Positions 26,636 through 34,806 of a DNA stretch of 45,398 nucleotides are shown here, piece by piece. Position 1 is the stretch's first letter. Each line of letters begins with the position of its first letter. The stretch comes from Bacteroidaceae bacterium (GTDB lineage: Bacteria > Bacteroidota > Bacteroidia > Bacteroidales > Barnesiellaceae_A): the NCBI GenBank assembly GCA_017531985.1, contig JAFXJY010000003.1, positions 1 to 45,398 of the forward strand, read 5' to 3'. A program made the position numbers and the translations under genes. The notes under the pieces are model-generated. The model did not search any database. It saw only the letters and a program-made list of their open reading frames with translations, and was not told the origin of the DNA.

Positions 26636-27388
26636 CTATTCTTCATCCTCGAAAATCTCCTCCATGTAGCAATATTTCATATTGTACACATCGGTTATAC
26701 GCTCCACATTGAAGTAGCAGCCCTCTATTTTGAGGGTATTACGTTCTATCTCTATGTAGTCGTAGTGCGGCTCCACAAAGACAAAGTCTACACCCTTCAT
26801 ACCCTTACAATTGAGAATGATATACTCGTGCGAAGGATGTATCACATGCCATGCCGTCTCGGGCGACATGCCGTTGCCACTGGCAAGAATCACCGAGGTA
26901 AGTCCATCCAGACGATACTGCCACACCTCGGCCTCGCGATAGCGATTAAGACCCTTCAAGGCATATATCATGATATTGATTTGTCGCAAGTCGAAAGGAT
27001 TATCATTCAGTGTCTGACGTGCAAAGCGTTCCAAGTTTTCATACTCGGCCACACTCAACTTGCGACCCTGCTTGTAAAGGTGATCTATCTGATGTGCAAA
27101 CTCCGACTTGCGATAGGGATTATAATCCTCTTGAAAGGTATAACCATAATAGTAGTAATGAAACTCCTCGGCAGTCATCGTCGTGTCTTGGCTGTTATAC
27201 TTCTGCACCAACATGGGATAATAATAACGCGAATGTTCGCTATTCACTTCACGCTCAATATGCTTATAATCGGGTGCTTGTGGTATAACAGGAGAGGATG
27301 CCATCACCGACAATGCCGACACAACAATCAACCATGCTATACCTAAATATTTTGCTATACGTATCATAATCATCCTATTGACCAACAT
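26636..27388 (-). CDS. DUF4919 secreted protein
   Basis: The 250-residue product fits DUF4919, known only in Bacteroidota. A hydrophobic signal segment (about residues 8-31, ending SVMASS) precedes PDYKHIEREV, the Y-rich HSRYYYPMLVQKY block, and a helical middle with tetratricopeptide-like spacing (LERFARQTLNDNPFDLRQ, GLNRYREAEVWQYR). The end is acidic. ATG 27388 is the longest start; ATG 27367 (MIRIAKYLG) gives a more compact signal peptide and may be the true one. A hairpin (ATTGCC...GGCAAT) directly abuts the 27388 start. Function is unknown; it leads the operon to slyD, flippase and glycosyltransferase. Confidence 0.85.
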   Translation of the reverse strand: MLVNRMIMIRIAKYLGIAWLIVVSALSVMASSPVIPQAPDYKHIEREVNSEHSRYYYPMLVQKYNSQDTTMTAEEFHYYYYGYTFQEDYNPYRKSEFAHQIDHLYKQGRKLSVAEYENLERFARQTLNDNPFDLRQINIMIYALKGLNRYREAEVWQYRLDGLTSVILASGNGMSPETAWHVIHPSHEYIILNCKGMKGVDFVFVEPHYDYIEIERNTLKIEGCYFNVERITDVYNMKYCYMEEIFEDEE

Positions 27389-27415
27389 ATTGCCACATTA
27401 AGGCAATAAACTACA

Positions 27416-27423
27416 CAAAGATA
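27416..27423 (-). promoter_or_regulatory. Candidate -7 box of the DUF4919-slyD-flippase-GT operon
   Basis: The minus strand reads TATCTTTG, 28 bp before the ATG at 27388. No clear -33 is present. Confidence 0.45.
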
Positions 27424-27527
27424 ATATCTTTTGCTTTAACACTCGACGCCCGTCCACCTATTTAACAATTGTTATAGATTGACAATCAATATTTACCGCG
27501 ATAGGCACGGCTGCCACAAGAATGCAT

Positions 27528-28004
27528 CTACAATGCCAGCAACACCGATGCCAACATACCGCCACAAGCCAACAACTTGATACCTATGCCGAAGAAGAAC
27601 GACAAGAACGAACCCCAAGCAGCCTTCAAAGCCCGGTCGGTCGACTGTCGCGACACCACTATTTCACCTATCATCGCTCCTGCAAAAGGACCTATCATCG
27701 GGCCCCAAGGCCACGGCAAGAACATACCCACAAACAGTCCTATCACAGCACCCCATTCTCCGCCTTTGCCTCCGCCAAAACGCCGAGTCATCCACGGAGT
27801 TAGAAATATTTCAAGAACCGTCAACACCAAGGTCACCACACCCCACACCACAAGTGTCGTGGTACTCAACTGCACATAACCGCTCCAATGAGCCAGCCAC
27901 ATGGCAGCATAACACAACGGCTGACCCGCCAGCATAGGCAAGATACAACCCGCCACGCCTGTCAGATACAATATTACAGCTGCTACTATCAATAATACAT
28001 TCAT
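27528..28004 (-). CDS. DUF456 membrane protein
   Basis: The product has about 158 residues from ATG 28004 (an in-frame ATG at 28010 adds two). It has four to five hydrophobic segments and the Gly-rich loops of the DUF456 family: GVAGCILPMLAGQPL near the start and a GPMIGPFAGAMIGE block near residue 105, preceded by TRRFGGGKGGEWGAVIG. The paired glycine-rich segments suggest a small integral membrane protein, but no transport or enzyme activity is known. Two promoter-bearing repeats lie upstream in its direction, so it may be driven by tandem promoters. Confidence 0.85.
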   Translation of the reverse strand: MNVLLIVAAVILYLTGVAGCILPMLAGQPLCYAAMWLAHWSGYVQLSTTTLVVWGVVTLVLTVLEIFLTPWMTRRFGGGKGGEWGAVIGLFVGMFLPWPWGPMIGPFAGAMIGEIVVSRQSTDRALKAAWGSFLSFFFGIGIKLLACGGMLASVLLAL

Positions 28005-28066
28005 ACACACTTTAATTTATTAATGATTACACACTCATCGACGCTACCTCGCCGACAACTTCATGG

Positions 28067-28225
28067 GCAAATACAGTGAAAGGCGAGAGATAAACAATTC
28101 AAACCGAGTTTAAAATTTTTATCCGAGCCGAATCCTGTATTATGCAAATATAGTGAAAAGCGAGAGATAAACAATTCAAACCGAGGTTGAAATTTTTATC
28201 CGAGCCGAATTTAATGTAAATACAG
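28067..28225 (-). repeat. Two tandem 77 bp promoter-bearing repeats plus partial third
   Basis: Units start at 28067 and 28144 with a 77 bp period and are nearly identical through GCGAGAGATAAACAATTC and ATCCGAGCCGAAT. A partial third start (GTAAATACAGC) is at about 28214. On the minus strand each unit has TTG, then 19 bp, then a -7 box: TATATTTG at 28152-28145 (perfect) and TGTATTTG at 28075-28068 (one mismatch). Both point at the DUF456 gene. A related copy lies at 22381-22446. Confidence 0.75.
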
Positions 28226-28613
28226 CAAAGATCTTGCCCCCCAATAGTAGGAAAAGGGGAAGTTCCTTTATTTTTTTTGACCAAAAGAGACTGACCAACT
28301 TTGGTTGTTAGATAACCTCCCTCCACACAATATTTTACGCCCAATTTGTCAATATCCACCAAATTTTTTCAGCGTCATTTGTCAATATCCACCAAATATT
28401 TCGACATCAATAGCAACCTTTCATATAAGTACCCTTGAATACTCTCCAATACGAGTAAAAGTTCATTCGCTGTTATCGTAAAAGTATCGATTTTATAGGA
28501 CATTATCACGACCAAACATACAATACAACATTTTTTAATACATATTACCACCATATTGCATAATAAAATTCCACAAAGAAGTAAAAAAATATGATAAGTT
28601 TTTTTTCAAAAAT
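28226..28613. other. Gene-free AT-rich interval with a direct repeat
   Basis: I see no credible gene here. A minus-strand frame of 87 codons (28099-28362) mostly crosses the repeats and is judged spurious. A 21 bp direct repeat (core TCAATATCCACC) occurs at 28344-28364 and 28377-28397. Confidence 0.5.
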
Positions 28614-28644
28614 TTTGTGCAATCGTTTTTTATCGTTAGATTTG
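28614..28644 (+). promoter_or_regulatory. Promoter of the 1190-residue secreted protein gene
   Basis: TTTG (28614-28617) and TAGATTTG (28637-28644) are 19 bp apart, matching the Bacteroidota consensus, 40 bp before the ATG. Confidence 0.7.
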
Positions 28645-28684
28645 TACCCAAAATTCACATTTTATTAACTAATAAATAAAACTT

Positions 28685-31600
28685 ATGAGAAAATTTTTAC
28701 TAACACTCGCTACTGTGTTTGTTGCCTCATTAGCTATGGCACAAGAAGCACAAGAGTATCCGGTGGTAACATCGGTTGAAGAACTCACTTCATACCCCGA
28801 CAGTACCATGGTATTGTTCGAGAACATTGAAGTAGTCGTGATAGAGGAAGATATGGGTTACTATGTTGCCAAGACTCCTTGTTTGAGCGACGGTACTACT
28901 CATATCGGAGGTGACGCATCTCCCTTTCCTATGCCCGCAGCATTTTCGGCAGTAGGTTTCCTCCACAATTTCACCGACTGGGAAGGAAACACTTATCGCG
29001 AATTTCAGGTTGTAAACACAACAGCAGTAACTGCTTTCAGCGAGCTGGGCGAATTGGTTAACTTTGCTAGTATGGCACGTAACGCAGAGATTGTAAACAA
29101 TTCACCCGAAATCATCTGTAAAGGCGGTACCGCCATCGTTACACACGTTATGGACGATTACATCTTCTATTACACCTTGGTAAACACCGGTTATGCTAAT
29201 CAACCCGTTTATGGTGTAATGACTTACCCCGATGCTACCAACAATGCCGTGAAAGGCGATGAGTTGACCGGTTGGGTTAACGGTGGCGTTTTCAAGGGTA
29301 AATATACTCCCACAGTTGTTGAATACGACGAGGATTATAACGAAGTTTCTCACAAAGGTGGTCTCTATGCTATTTCCGAAGACGTAATGATATGGGCTCA
29401 GAATTGGGAAGGTGCAATAAATATCCAATATTCATCATGCACATTCAAAGACTTCAACGACAACTATGTCCGTGAAGCTACACCCATACGAGTTCCCCAC
29501 GGTGGTACATTTGCCGAGCGAGATGGCAAATATTACTATGAAGGCTCTTACGATGATGAAATTTATGAAAACGGAAATTGGGTTCCCATGACATTTAATG
29601 TTTCGATCGAAGTTGCTTCAACTTATGTTGACCTTAGCCAATATGTAGGCAAAGTATGTGAAGACTTCATCGGTGGTGTATGGGACTATGCCAATACCGG
29701 CGACAGCGACCGCTTGCTCATTACCGAGTTCATCCCCACAGTGGCTCGCTACAACAACATCAGCCAATTCCTTGCCAAGGGCGAACAATATGAAGAAGAA
29801 ATCATCACTGCTTTTGAAAATCCCCTCAAGGTTACTTACAAGTTTGATGACGGTGCGTACAAATTCGTCCTCGTCGTAGCCGACGAAACCGGTGCCTTAG
29901 CACTCAACTACGGTGATGCTATCGATGACGAAGAGACTTATGCTCAACTCCAAGCCATCCAAGTAGGCGACATGATCAGCGAAGTGAAAGGTTATCCTCA
30001 ATTCTATGCATCGAGCCGCGGTCCTGTCCTCGAATGCTGCATGTACGATTACAGCACCTATGAGGTGACTACTTTCGTTCCCACCGTTGTAAGTTCGGGC
30101 GAAGAGGTAACATCGACTATGGTCGTTACTGTTGAAGATATGCTCAACGAGTGGATCGATTGTCAAGAAAACGGCACTATGCCTAAGATTGCCAACCGCG
30201 TGGTAACACTCCTCGATGTACAAGTAGTGGACACACTCGATCCTTGGAATCAAGATGTTAAATACCTCATCCAAGGCAATGACACCATGGAGCTCTCTAA
30301 CTTGTGGGACGAAGATAAGATGAACTTCCAAGTATTCGAACGCAACAATATTGTAGGTATCGCCGACTTCTGCTGTATCAATACCAACTATATCTACCAA
30401 TTCATGCCTCTCTCACAAGAGCATATCACCGATGCATCACTCATCCCCGAGGTTGAGTCTATCGAAGATTTGGCCGACTATGTAGGTCTCCCCGTTATCT
30501 TGAAGAATGCTGAGATTAGGGGTATTGCCGAAGGTTGGAACATGAACTATTACCTCCAAGACAACGCAACCCAAGTTATAGCCCTCGCAGCTAATGGTTG
30601 CTTCGATCTTCAAGGTATCTATGAAGTGACTGAATACGGCAACACATTCACTGTTTACTCTGTTGTGAAGGCTCACAGCTTCCTATCTATTGGTGACATC
30701 GACCGTTACAGCAAAGCATTCCCCGAGGGAGCCGGTCAAGAGTACATCGTTGACGGTGAAGTATTGGTAACTTATGTTGATGGCGAAAATGTATTTGTTC
30801 AATACGACGGTGTAAGCGACTACGGTTCGCCCATGACAGTAAGCAACATGCTTGCAGGCGTGAAGACAAACGTTAAGATTGGCGACAAGCTCACAGGTCT
30901 CAAAGGTATATCAACTCCTATGGACGGTGGTTACGATGCCGATTATAACCCCTACTTCAATTGCGGTGCATACTTTACAGTAGCCGAAGATGCCAACATC
31001 ACAGTAGTAAGCAGCGATAACGAAGTGGCATTTAGCGGTACACAACATGTCAACTACATCATAGGATACAACGAAGGCAACTACTCGGCACAAGCATTCA
31101 AGCTCTATGGTGGTGGTAAGATCCTCAACGAGGAGGGTAAATACTACTACGAAGAGACTTTGACCGACGATAAGGGTGATGGAAGTGAGCCCTCTGTAAC
31201 AGTGGCAAGAGTGGAAGTTGCTTCAAACGTTATCGACCTCGCAGCTTATGTTGACCAAACTATTCCCGCCGAAGAGTTCATCCTTGGTGTTTACAACGTA
31301 GGTAACACAACTGCCGATGCCCGCATATTCTACATCACCGGTTTCATCAGCACAATCCTCGAATATGAAACCATCGCCGACTTCTATGCAGCAGGTGAAG
31401 TAGACTACACATTCACATCGAAGTTCAAGAACCCCTTGACCGTAACTTATGTACACCATGATTCATACGGCGGTGGCAAGGTATTCGTACAAGACGAGAC
31501 AGGCGGTCTCCGCATCGACTTCTACACTACCGAAGCTATGCAACACATCAATGTAGGCGACCAACTTGCCGACGTTAGAGGTACATCTCAATTCGTATCA

Positions 31601-32257
31601 TTCTATGGTATGATTTACCTCGGTGGCTACAACTCAAGCTACGATGACTACACTTACGAAGTAATCGGTACAGCTACACCCGTAGTAAGAGAAGTAACTA
31701 TACCCGAACTCAATGCCGAAGCCGAAGATGCTCGTAATGAAATTATCGCAACAAGATACATCAGCGACCTCGTAACAGTGAAGAACGTTACTTACGAGAC
31801 AGGTACAATGGTTGATCAATGGGGCGATGAAGTTCCCGTTGCATACCTTGTAGACGAAGCCGGTAACAAGCTGGTTATGCCCGGTATGGGAACCGCTTCA
31901 TTCGAGTCAAGAGGCCTCGTTACTTACGAGAAGATGAACGTTACAGGTGTTATCGACAACGGTGGTATCAACTACAACGATGCAAGTAGATACTCACTCT
32001 ATCCTCGTTCACAAGAAGACATCCAAGACGCTCTTGGCGTGAAGGGTGTAGAGGTAGAAAACGGTATATACCTTGACGCAGCCAACCAAGTAGTAGCAAA
32101 CGGTGCTGTTGCCATCGTAGTTTACGACATCAACGGTCGCACAGTAGCTGCTGCCAACGCTGAGACAGTAAATGCCAACGGTCTTGCACAAGGTGTATAT
32201 GTAGTACGTGCTACATACGCCGACGGAACCGTAGCAACTGCCAAAGTGGTACGCTAA
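28685..32257 (+). CDS. Large secreted T9SS protein with two related halves
   Basis: The 1190-residue product starts with a signal peptide (about 1-19, ending AMAQ). It ends with a T9SS-type C-terminal domain (about 1119-1190; VYDINGRTV, LAQGVYVVRATYADG), so it should be exported across the outer membrane. The body holds two homologous halves offset by about 540 residues. For example CEDFIGGVWDYANTG near 325 matches AEEFILGVYNVGNTT near 861, each followed by a FIxT block, a KNPL/ENPL-VTY strand and a QFVSF/QFYAS-like region. Short beta-rich segments such as YYLQDNATQVI recall OB-fold-like repeats of secreted Bacteroidota proteins, but that is inference. It is very acidic and has no visible catalytic motif. 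Its promoter is near consensus and its end has strong hairpins. Confidence 0.8.
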   Translation: MRKFLLTLATVFVASLAMAQEAQEYPVVTSVEELTSYPDSTMVLFENIEVVVIEEDMGYYVAKTPCLSDGTTHIGGDASPFPMPAAFSAVGFLHNFTDWEGNTYREFQVVNTTAVTAFSELGELVNFASMARNAEIVNNSPEIICKGGTAIVTHVMDDYIFYYTLVNTGYANQPVYGVMTYPDATNNAVKGDELTGWVNGGVFKGKYTPTVVEYDEDYNEVSHKGGLYAISEDVMIWAQNWEGAINIQYSSCTFKDFNDNYVREATPIRVPHGGTFAERDGKYYYEGSYDDEIYENGNWVPMTFNVSIEVASTYVDLSQYVGKVCEDFIGGVWDYANTGDSDRLLITEFIPTVARYNNISQFLAKGEQYEEEIITAFENPLKVTYKFDDGAYKFVLVVADETGALALNYGDAIDDEETYAQLQAIQVGDMISEVKGYPQFYASSRGPVLECCMYDYSTYEVTTFVPTVVSSGEEVTSTMVVTVEDMLNEWIDCQENGTMPKIANRVVTLLDVQVVDTLDPWNQDVKYLIQGNDTMELSNLWDEDKMNFQVFERNNIVGIADFCCINTNYIYQFMPLSQEHITDASLIPEVESIEDLADYVGLPVILKNAEIRGIAEGWNMNYYLQDNATQVIALAANGCFDLQGIYEVTEYGNTFTVYSVVKAHSFLSIGDIDRYSKAFPEGAGQEYIVDGEVLVTYVDGENVFVQYDGVSDYGSPMTVSNMLAGVKTNVKIGDKLTGLKGISTPMDGGYDADYNPYFNCGAYFTVAEDANITVVSSDNEVAFSGTQHVNYIIGYNEGNYSAQAFKLYGGGKILNEEGKYYYEETLTDDKGDGSEPSVTVARVEVASNVIDLAAYVDQTIPAEEFILGVYNVGNTTADARIFYITGFISTILEYETIADFYAAGEVDYTFTSKFKNPLTVTYVHHDSYGGGKVFVQDETGGLRIDFYTTEAMQHINVGDQLADVRGTSQFVSFYGMIYLGGYNSSYDDYTYEVIGTATPVVREVTIPELNAEAEDARNEIIATRYISDLVTVKNVTYETGTMVDQWGDEVPVAYLVDEAGNKLVMPGMGTASFESRGLVTYEKMNVTGVIDNGGINYNDASRYSLYPRSQEDIQDALGVKGVEVENGIYLDAANQVVANGAVAIVVYDINGRTVAAANAETVNANGLAQGVYVVRATYADGTVATAKVVR

Positions 32258-32267
32258 CAACAACTAT

Positions 32268-32302
32268 CTATTGCATGTGTTGCCATGCGACACATGCAAT
32301 AG
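32268..32302 (+). terminator. First hairpin after the large secreted protein
   Basis: CTATTGCATGTGT (32268-32280) pairs perfectly with 32290-32302 across a 9-base loop, 10 bp after the stop. There is no T-tract. Confidence 0.5.
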
Positions 32303-32344
32303 TAACACCACAAAGTCCCGGTAAAACCGAGACATACCAACACC

Positions 32345-32380
32345 AAGAGGGTGAGCCGATTTTTTTCGGCTCACCCTCTT
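32345..32380 (+). terminator. Intrinsic terminator of the large secreted protein
   Basis: AAGAGGGTGAGCCGA pairs perfectly over 15 bp with its complement across a loop of six T; GCTTTAT follows. From 32381 to 32542 I see no gene. Confidence 0.75.
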
Positions 32381-32542
32381 GCTTTATACCCAATACTTAG
32401 AAGTATCCATTAAAGGTTGATATCATTGGGGAAATAAAAAAATCCCGCTAATCGGTCAAAATCACTGCCTGTTGATCAAAATCACGGCACCACACTCGCT
32501 TGCACAATCCTTGTCATTTTTTTGAGGAGAGAAGAAAATAAA

Positions 32543-32574
32543 AAAAATCCCGATTTTCGTTGAAAATCAGGATT
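32543..32574 (-). terminator. Intrinsic terminator of tRNA-Phe
   Basis: On the minus strand AATCCTGATTTTC pairs with GAAAATCGGGATT (one G-T wobble, tight loop), followed by a run of T. Confidence 0.75.
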
Positions 32575-32600
32575 TTACGTTGTTTTGCTTTTCTTTGCTG

Positions 32601-32673
32601 TGGTGCCACCAGGAATCGAACCGGGGACACAAGGATTTTCAGTCCTTTGCTCTACCAACTGAGCGATGGCACC
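32601..32673 (-). tRNA. tRNA-Phe (anticodon GAA)
   Basis: The minus strand folds as a 73-base cloverleaf. The acceptor GGTGCCA pairs with TGGCACC, with discriminator A. The D arm has GCTCAGTTGGTAGAGC, the anticodon stem GGACT/AATCC-like encloses loop CTGAAAA with anticodon GAA, and the T arm has GGTTCGATTCC. The CCA end is not encoded, so it must be added after trimming. It has its own consensus promoter and an intrinsic terminator, so it is a complete single-gene unit. Confidence 0.97.
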
Positions 32674-32689
32674 GTTGCTTTTGCGAGTG

Positions 32690-32720
32690 CAAATATAGAT
32701 GTTATTTTTTAAAGTACAAA
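32690..32720 (-). promoter_or_regulatory. Strong promoter of tRNA-Phe
   Basis: On the minus strand TTTG (32720-32717) and TATATTTG (32697-32690) are 19 bp apart, a full consensus match. Confidence 0.8.
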
Positions 32721-32943
32721 GTTTTGTGTTGTTTATTTTATTTATTGTTCTGAATAATTTTATAAATAATATTATTTGAGTGGATATGATACAGATGGTT
32801 ATGGGTGGTACTATTTTTTATTGATGTGTGTCACTTTATACTAATGTTTTCTTTGGGGTGTTGTGCGTGTTTGTGTTGTTGTTGTGGCGGTGTGGTGGGT
32901 ACTAGTTTGTTACTGTAGGTGTAGTATGGTTTTAAGGGTAATG

Positions 32944-33088
32944 TGGCAAAAAATAGTTGGTAAAACCATGTATAAACCACTGTGTTACAATTAATTACAA
33001 CACCTTTGATGAAATGCGTTTCATCAAAGGTGTTATAGCATCAGCTTTTTATCTATTTACAGACTATTTGACCAACTACTTTTTGCCA
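32944..33088. repeat. 145 bp nested inverted-repeat element
   Basis: Outer arms TGGCAAAAAATAGTTGGT (32944-32961) and its complement with one mismatch (33071-33088) enclose a perfect 16 bp hairpin, AACACCTTTGATGAAA with its complement (32999-33034, loop TGCG). It could be a MITE, a large RNA hairpin or part of an origin. Target duplications are not clear. Confidence 0.6.
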
Positions 33089-33118
33089 TTATGCTTTTTT
33101 TATTTATGGGCCAAATGT

Positions 33119-33152
33119 TTAGTCCGTCAGTTGTATGTGGCTGACGGACTAA
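33119..33152. terminator. 12 bp perfect hairpin downstream of pstB
   Basis: TTAGTCCGTCAG pairs with CTGACGGACTAA across 10 bases, about 30 bp past the pstB stop. There is no U-tract on the minus strand, so its terminator role is uncertain. Confidence 0.45.
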
Positions 33153-33182
33153 GCAGGTGTGGTATTTTTATGACTGTGTATG

Positions 33183-33950
33183 TTATCCCATTTTGCCTGT
33201 CAGGTAGGCTTTTGTACGCTCGTCTGAAGGGTTTGAGAACATTGTTGCTGTGTCGCCATATTCGACCAGTTCTCCCAGATACATAAACATGGACTTTGAT
33301 GATATTCGCATTGCTTGTCCCATGTTGTGTGTAACGATGAGTATGGTTACTTCTTTTTGCAGTTCTTGCATCAGTTCTTCGATATGAGTGGTTGCTATGG
33401 GGTCAAGTGCCGATGTGGGTTCGTCCATGAGTAGTACATCGGGTTTCATGGCTAATGCGCGTGCTATGCACAGTCGTTGTTGTTGACCGCCTGAGAGGAA
33501 TGTTCCTTTTTTATTCAACACGTCTTTTACCTCGTTCCATAGTGCTACGCTTCGCAGGCTGTGTTCTACGGTTTCGTCTTTTTCGTTTTTCGATAGGCGT
33601 ATGCCATTGAGTGCATAACCCGAAAGTACATTGTCGTATATGCTCATTGTCGGGAATGGAGCCGGACGCTGAAATACCATGCCTACACGACGACGCACCT
33701 CTATTGGTTCCATTGATAGGATATTCTCGCCGTTGAGCAATATTTCGCCATCTACCCGAATGTTGGGGTATAGGTTGTGCATTAGGTTTACGGCTCGCAG
33801 CAGGGTTGATTTGCCACATCCCGAAGGTCCCATGATGGCTGTTATAGTGTTTCTATCGATTGTTGCCGATATGTATTTTACGGCCATTGTCTGCTTGGTA
33901 TACGATACGCAAGTTTTATTAAATTCGAGTATAGGTGTTATTGATTCCAT
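33183..33950 (-). CDS. pstB: Phosphate ABC transporter ATP-binding protein
   Basis: PstB hydrolyses ATP to drive high-affinity phosphate import. The 255-residue protein has Walker A GPSGCGKST at 41-49, the ABC signature LSGGQ at 152-156, Walker B LLMDEP at 173-178 and the switch His in IVTHNMGQA. The RRRVGMVFQ Q-loop with PAPFPMS-like PFPTMS is typical of PstB. It is the last gene of the operon and overlaps pstA by 13 bp. The usual downstream regulator gene phoU is absent here. Confidence 0.97.
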   Translation of the reverse strand: MESITPILEFNKTCVSYTKQTMAVKYISATIDRNTITAIMGPSGCGKSTLLRAVNLMHNLYPNIRVDGEILLNGENILSMEPIEVRRRVGMVFQRPAPFPTMSIYDNVLSGYALNGIRLSKNEKDETVEHSLRSVALWNEVKDVLNKKGTFLSGGQQQRLCIARALAMKPDVLLMDEPTSALDPIATTHIEELMQELQKEVTILIVTHNMGQAMRISSKSMFMYLGELVEYGDTATMFSNPSDERTKAYLTGKMG

Positions 33951-34804
33951 TTTTTTGCAAGATATTTAGCTATAAGATTCAATGTGAGGACAAATAGTAA
34001 TAAGAAGAGTGATGCGCCCCAAATGAGTTCTTGAAGATTGGGGTCGTTGAAGAATTCCCATATAAGTAATGGTACTGCTGAGATGGGCTTGTCAATAGCA
34101 AATCGGATGAATGAGCATCCGAGAGCTGTGAACATGAGTGGCGCAGTTTCTCCTATCACACGAGATATGGCGAGCAATACACCGGTAAAGATACCTCCGA
34201 ATGCTGCCGGCAGTTGCACTTTCATCATCACACGAGCGCGATTTCCACCGAGTGCCAAGCCTGCTTCTTTGAGCGATTGAGGCAGTATCTTTAGTGTTTC
34301 TTCTGTCGATCGGATTATCAAGGGTAGCATCATTACAAATAGTGCAACACTGCCTGCAATGGCCGAGTAGCCTTTCATTGGTACAACTACCCAGATGTAG
34401 GTGACGATACCTATTATTACCGATGGTGTGCCTTGCAACAGGTCGGTCAGATAGCTTACGATTTGCGCAAAGCGTTTTTTGGGATTTTCTGCCAAAAATG
34501 CGCCACACAAGATACCCGTAGGTACGGCAACAATAGTAGCCATGCCTAGCATTATCATTGTGCCGATAATACCGTTTGCAATACCGCCCGGTATAGGCTC
34601 GCCTGCTTCGATGGCTTTCATTGCCTTGTAGGCTGTGGGTGTCGGTTCGGTGAAGAACGACCAAGAAAGTTGGTCATATCCACGCAGCAGCACTTCTCCC
34701 AAGATGGCAAAAAGTGGCACTGCTGTTAGTGCTGAAAACAGGCACACTGCCCACAGCATTGCTTTATCTTTTGCCAGACGATTCTTTATTTTCTTAGTAG
34801 CCAT
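33938..34804 (-). CDS. pstA: Phosphate ABC transporter permease PstA
   Basis: The 288-residue inner-membrane permease has six predicted membrane helices and forms the phosphate channel with PstC. The ABC permease EAA-type loop (LKEAGLALGGNRARVMMKVQLPAA) is near residue 180-200; GTPSVIIGI and an early PTAYKA segment fit PstA. It starts 2 bp after the pstC stop and overlaps pstB by 13 bp, so all are translated from one message. Confidence 0.95.
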   Translation of the reverse strand: MATKKIKNRLAKDKAMLWAVCLFSALTAVPLFAILGEVLLRGYDQLSWSFFTEPTPTAYKAMKAIEAGEPIPGGIANGIIGTMIMLGMATIVAVPTGILCGAFLAENPKKRFAQIVSYLTDLLQGTPSVIIGIVTYIWVVVPMKGYSAIAGSVALFVMMLPLIIRSTEETLKILPQSLKEAGLALGGNRARVMMKVQLPAAFGGIFTGVLLAISRVIGETAPLMFTALGCSFIRFAIDKPISAVPLLIWEFFNDPNLQELIWGASLFLLLFVLTLNLIAKYLAKKWNQ

Positions 34805-34806
34805 AG

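Larger units (their letters stand above)
32674..33182. other. Candidate replication origin region (strand-skew switch)
   Basis: This roughly 500 bp gene-free interval starts with a very AT-rich tract (about 32700-32785), passes into a GT-rich top strand, and holds nested inverted repeats (32944-33088) and a hairpin (33119-33152). To its left the top strand of the window is C/A-rich, in spacers and at third codon positions of plus-strand genes; to its right it is G/T-rich. A negative-to-positive GC skew change marks origins in most bacteria. I found no convincing cluster of TTATCCACA-type DnaA boxes and no dnaA gene, so this is an inference from composition only. Confidence 0.4.

Noticed and set aside
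28067..28225. CRISPR-like array
   Set aside because: Only two full units, with no spacers between them and promoter boxes inside; not a CRISPR.
28099..28362. 87-codon minus-strand frame upstream of the DUF456 gene
   Set aside because: It translates the promoter-bearing repeat and flank, similar frames appear wherever such repeats occur, and it has no ribosome site or domain.
32674..33182. dif/terminus site instead of an origin
   Set aside because: The skew goes from negative to positive, which is origin type; a terminus would show the reverse. No dif-like 28-mer was recognised.
32957..33286. 109-codon plus-strand frame over the origin-like interval
   Set aside because: It crosses inverted repeats and the pstB end; its sequence is a chance Phe/Leu/Cys-rich frame.
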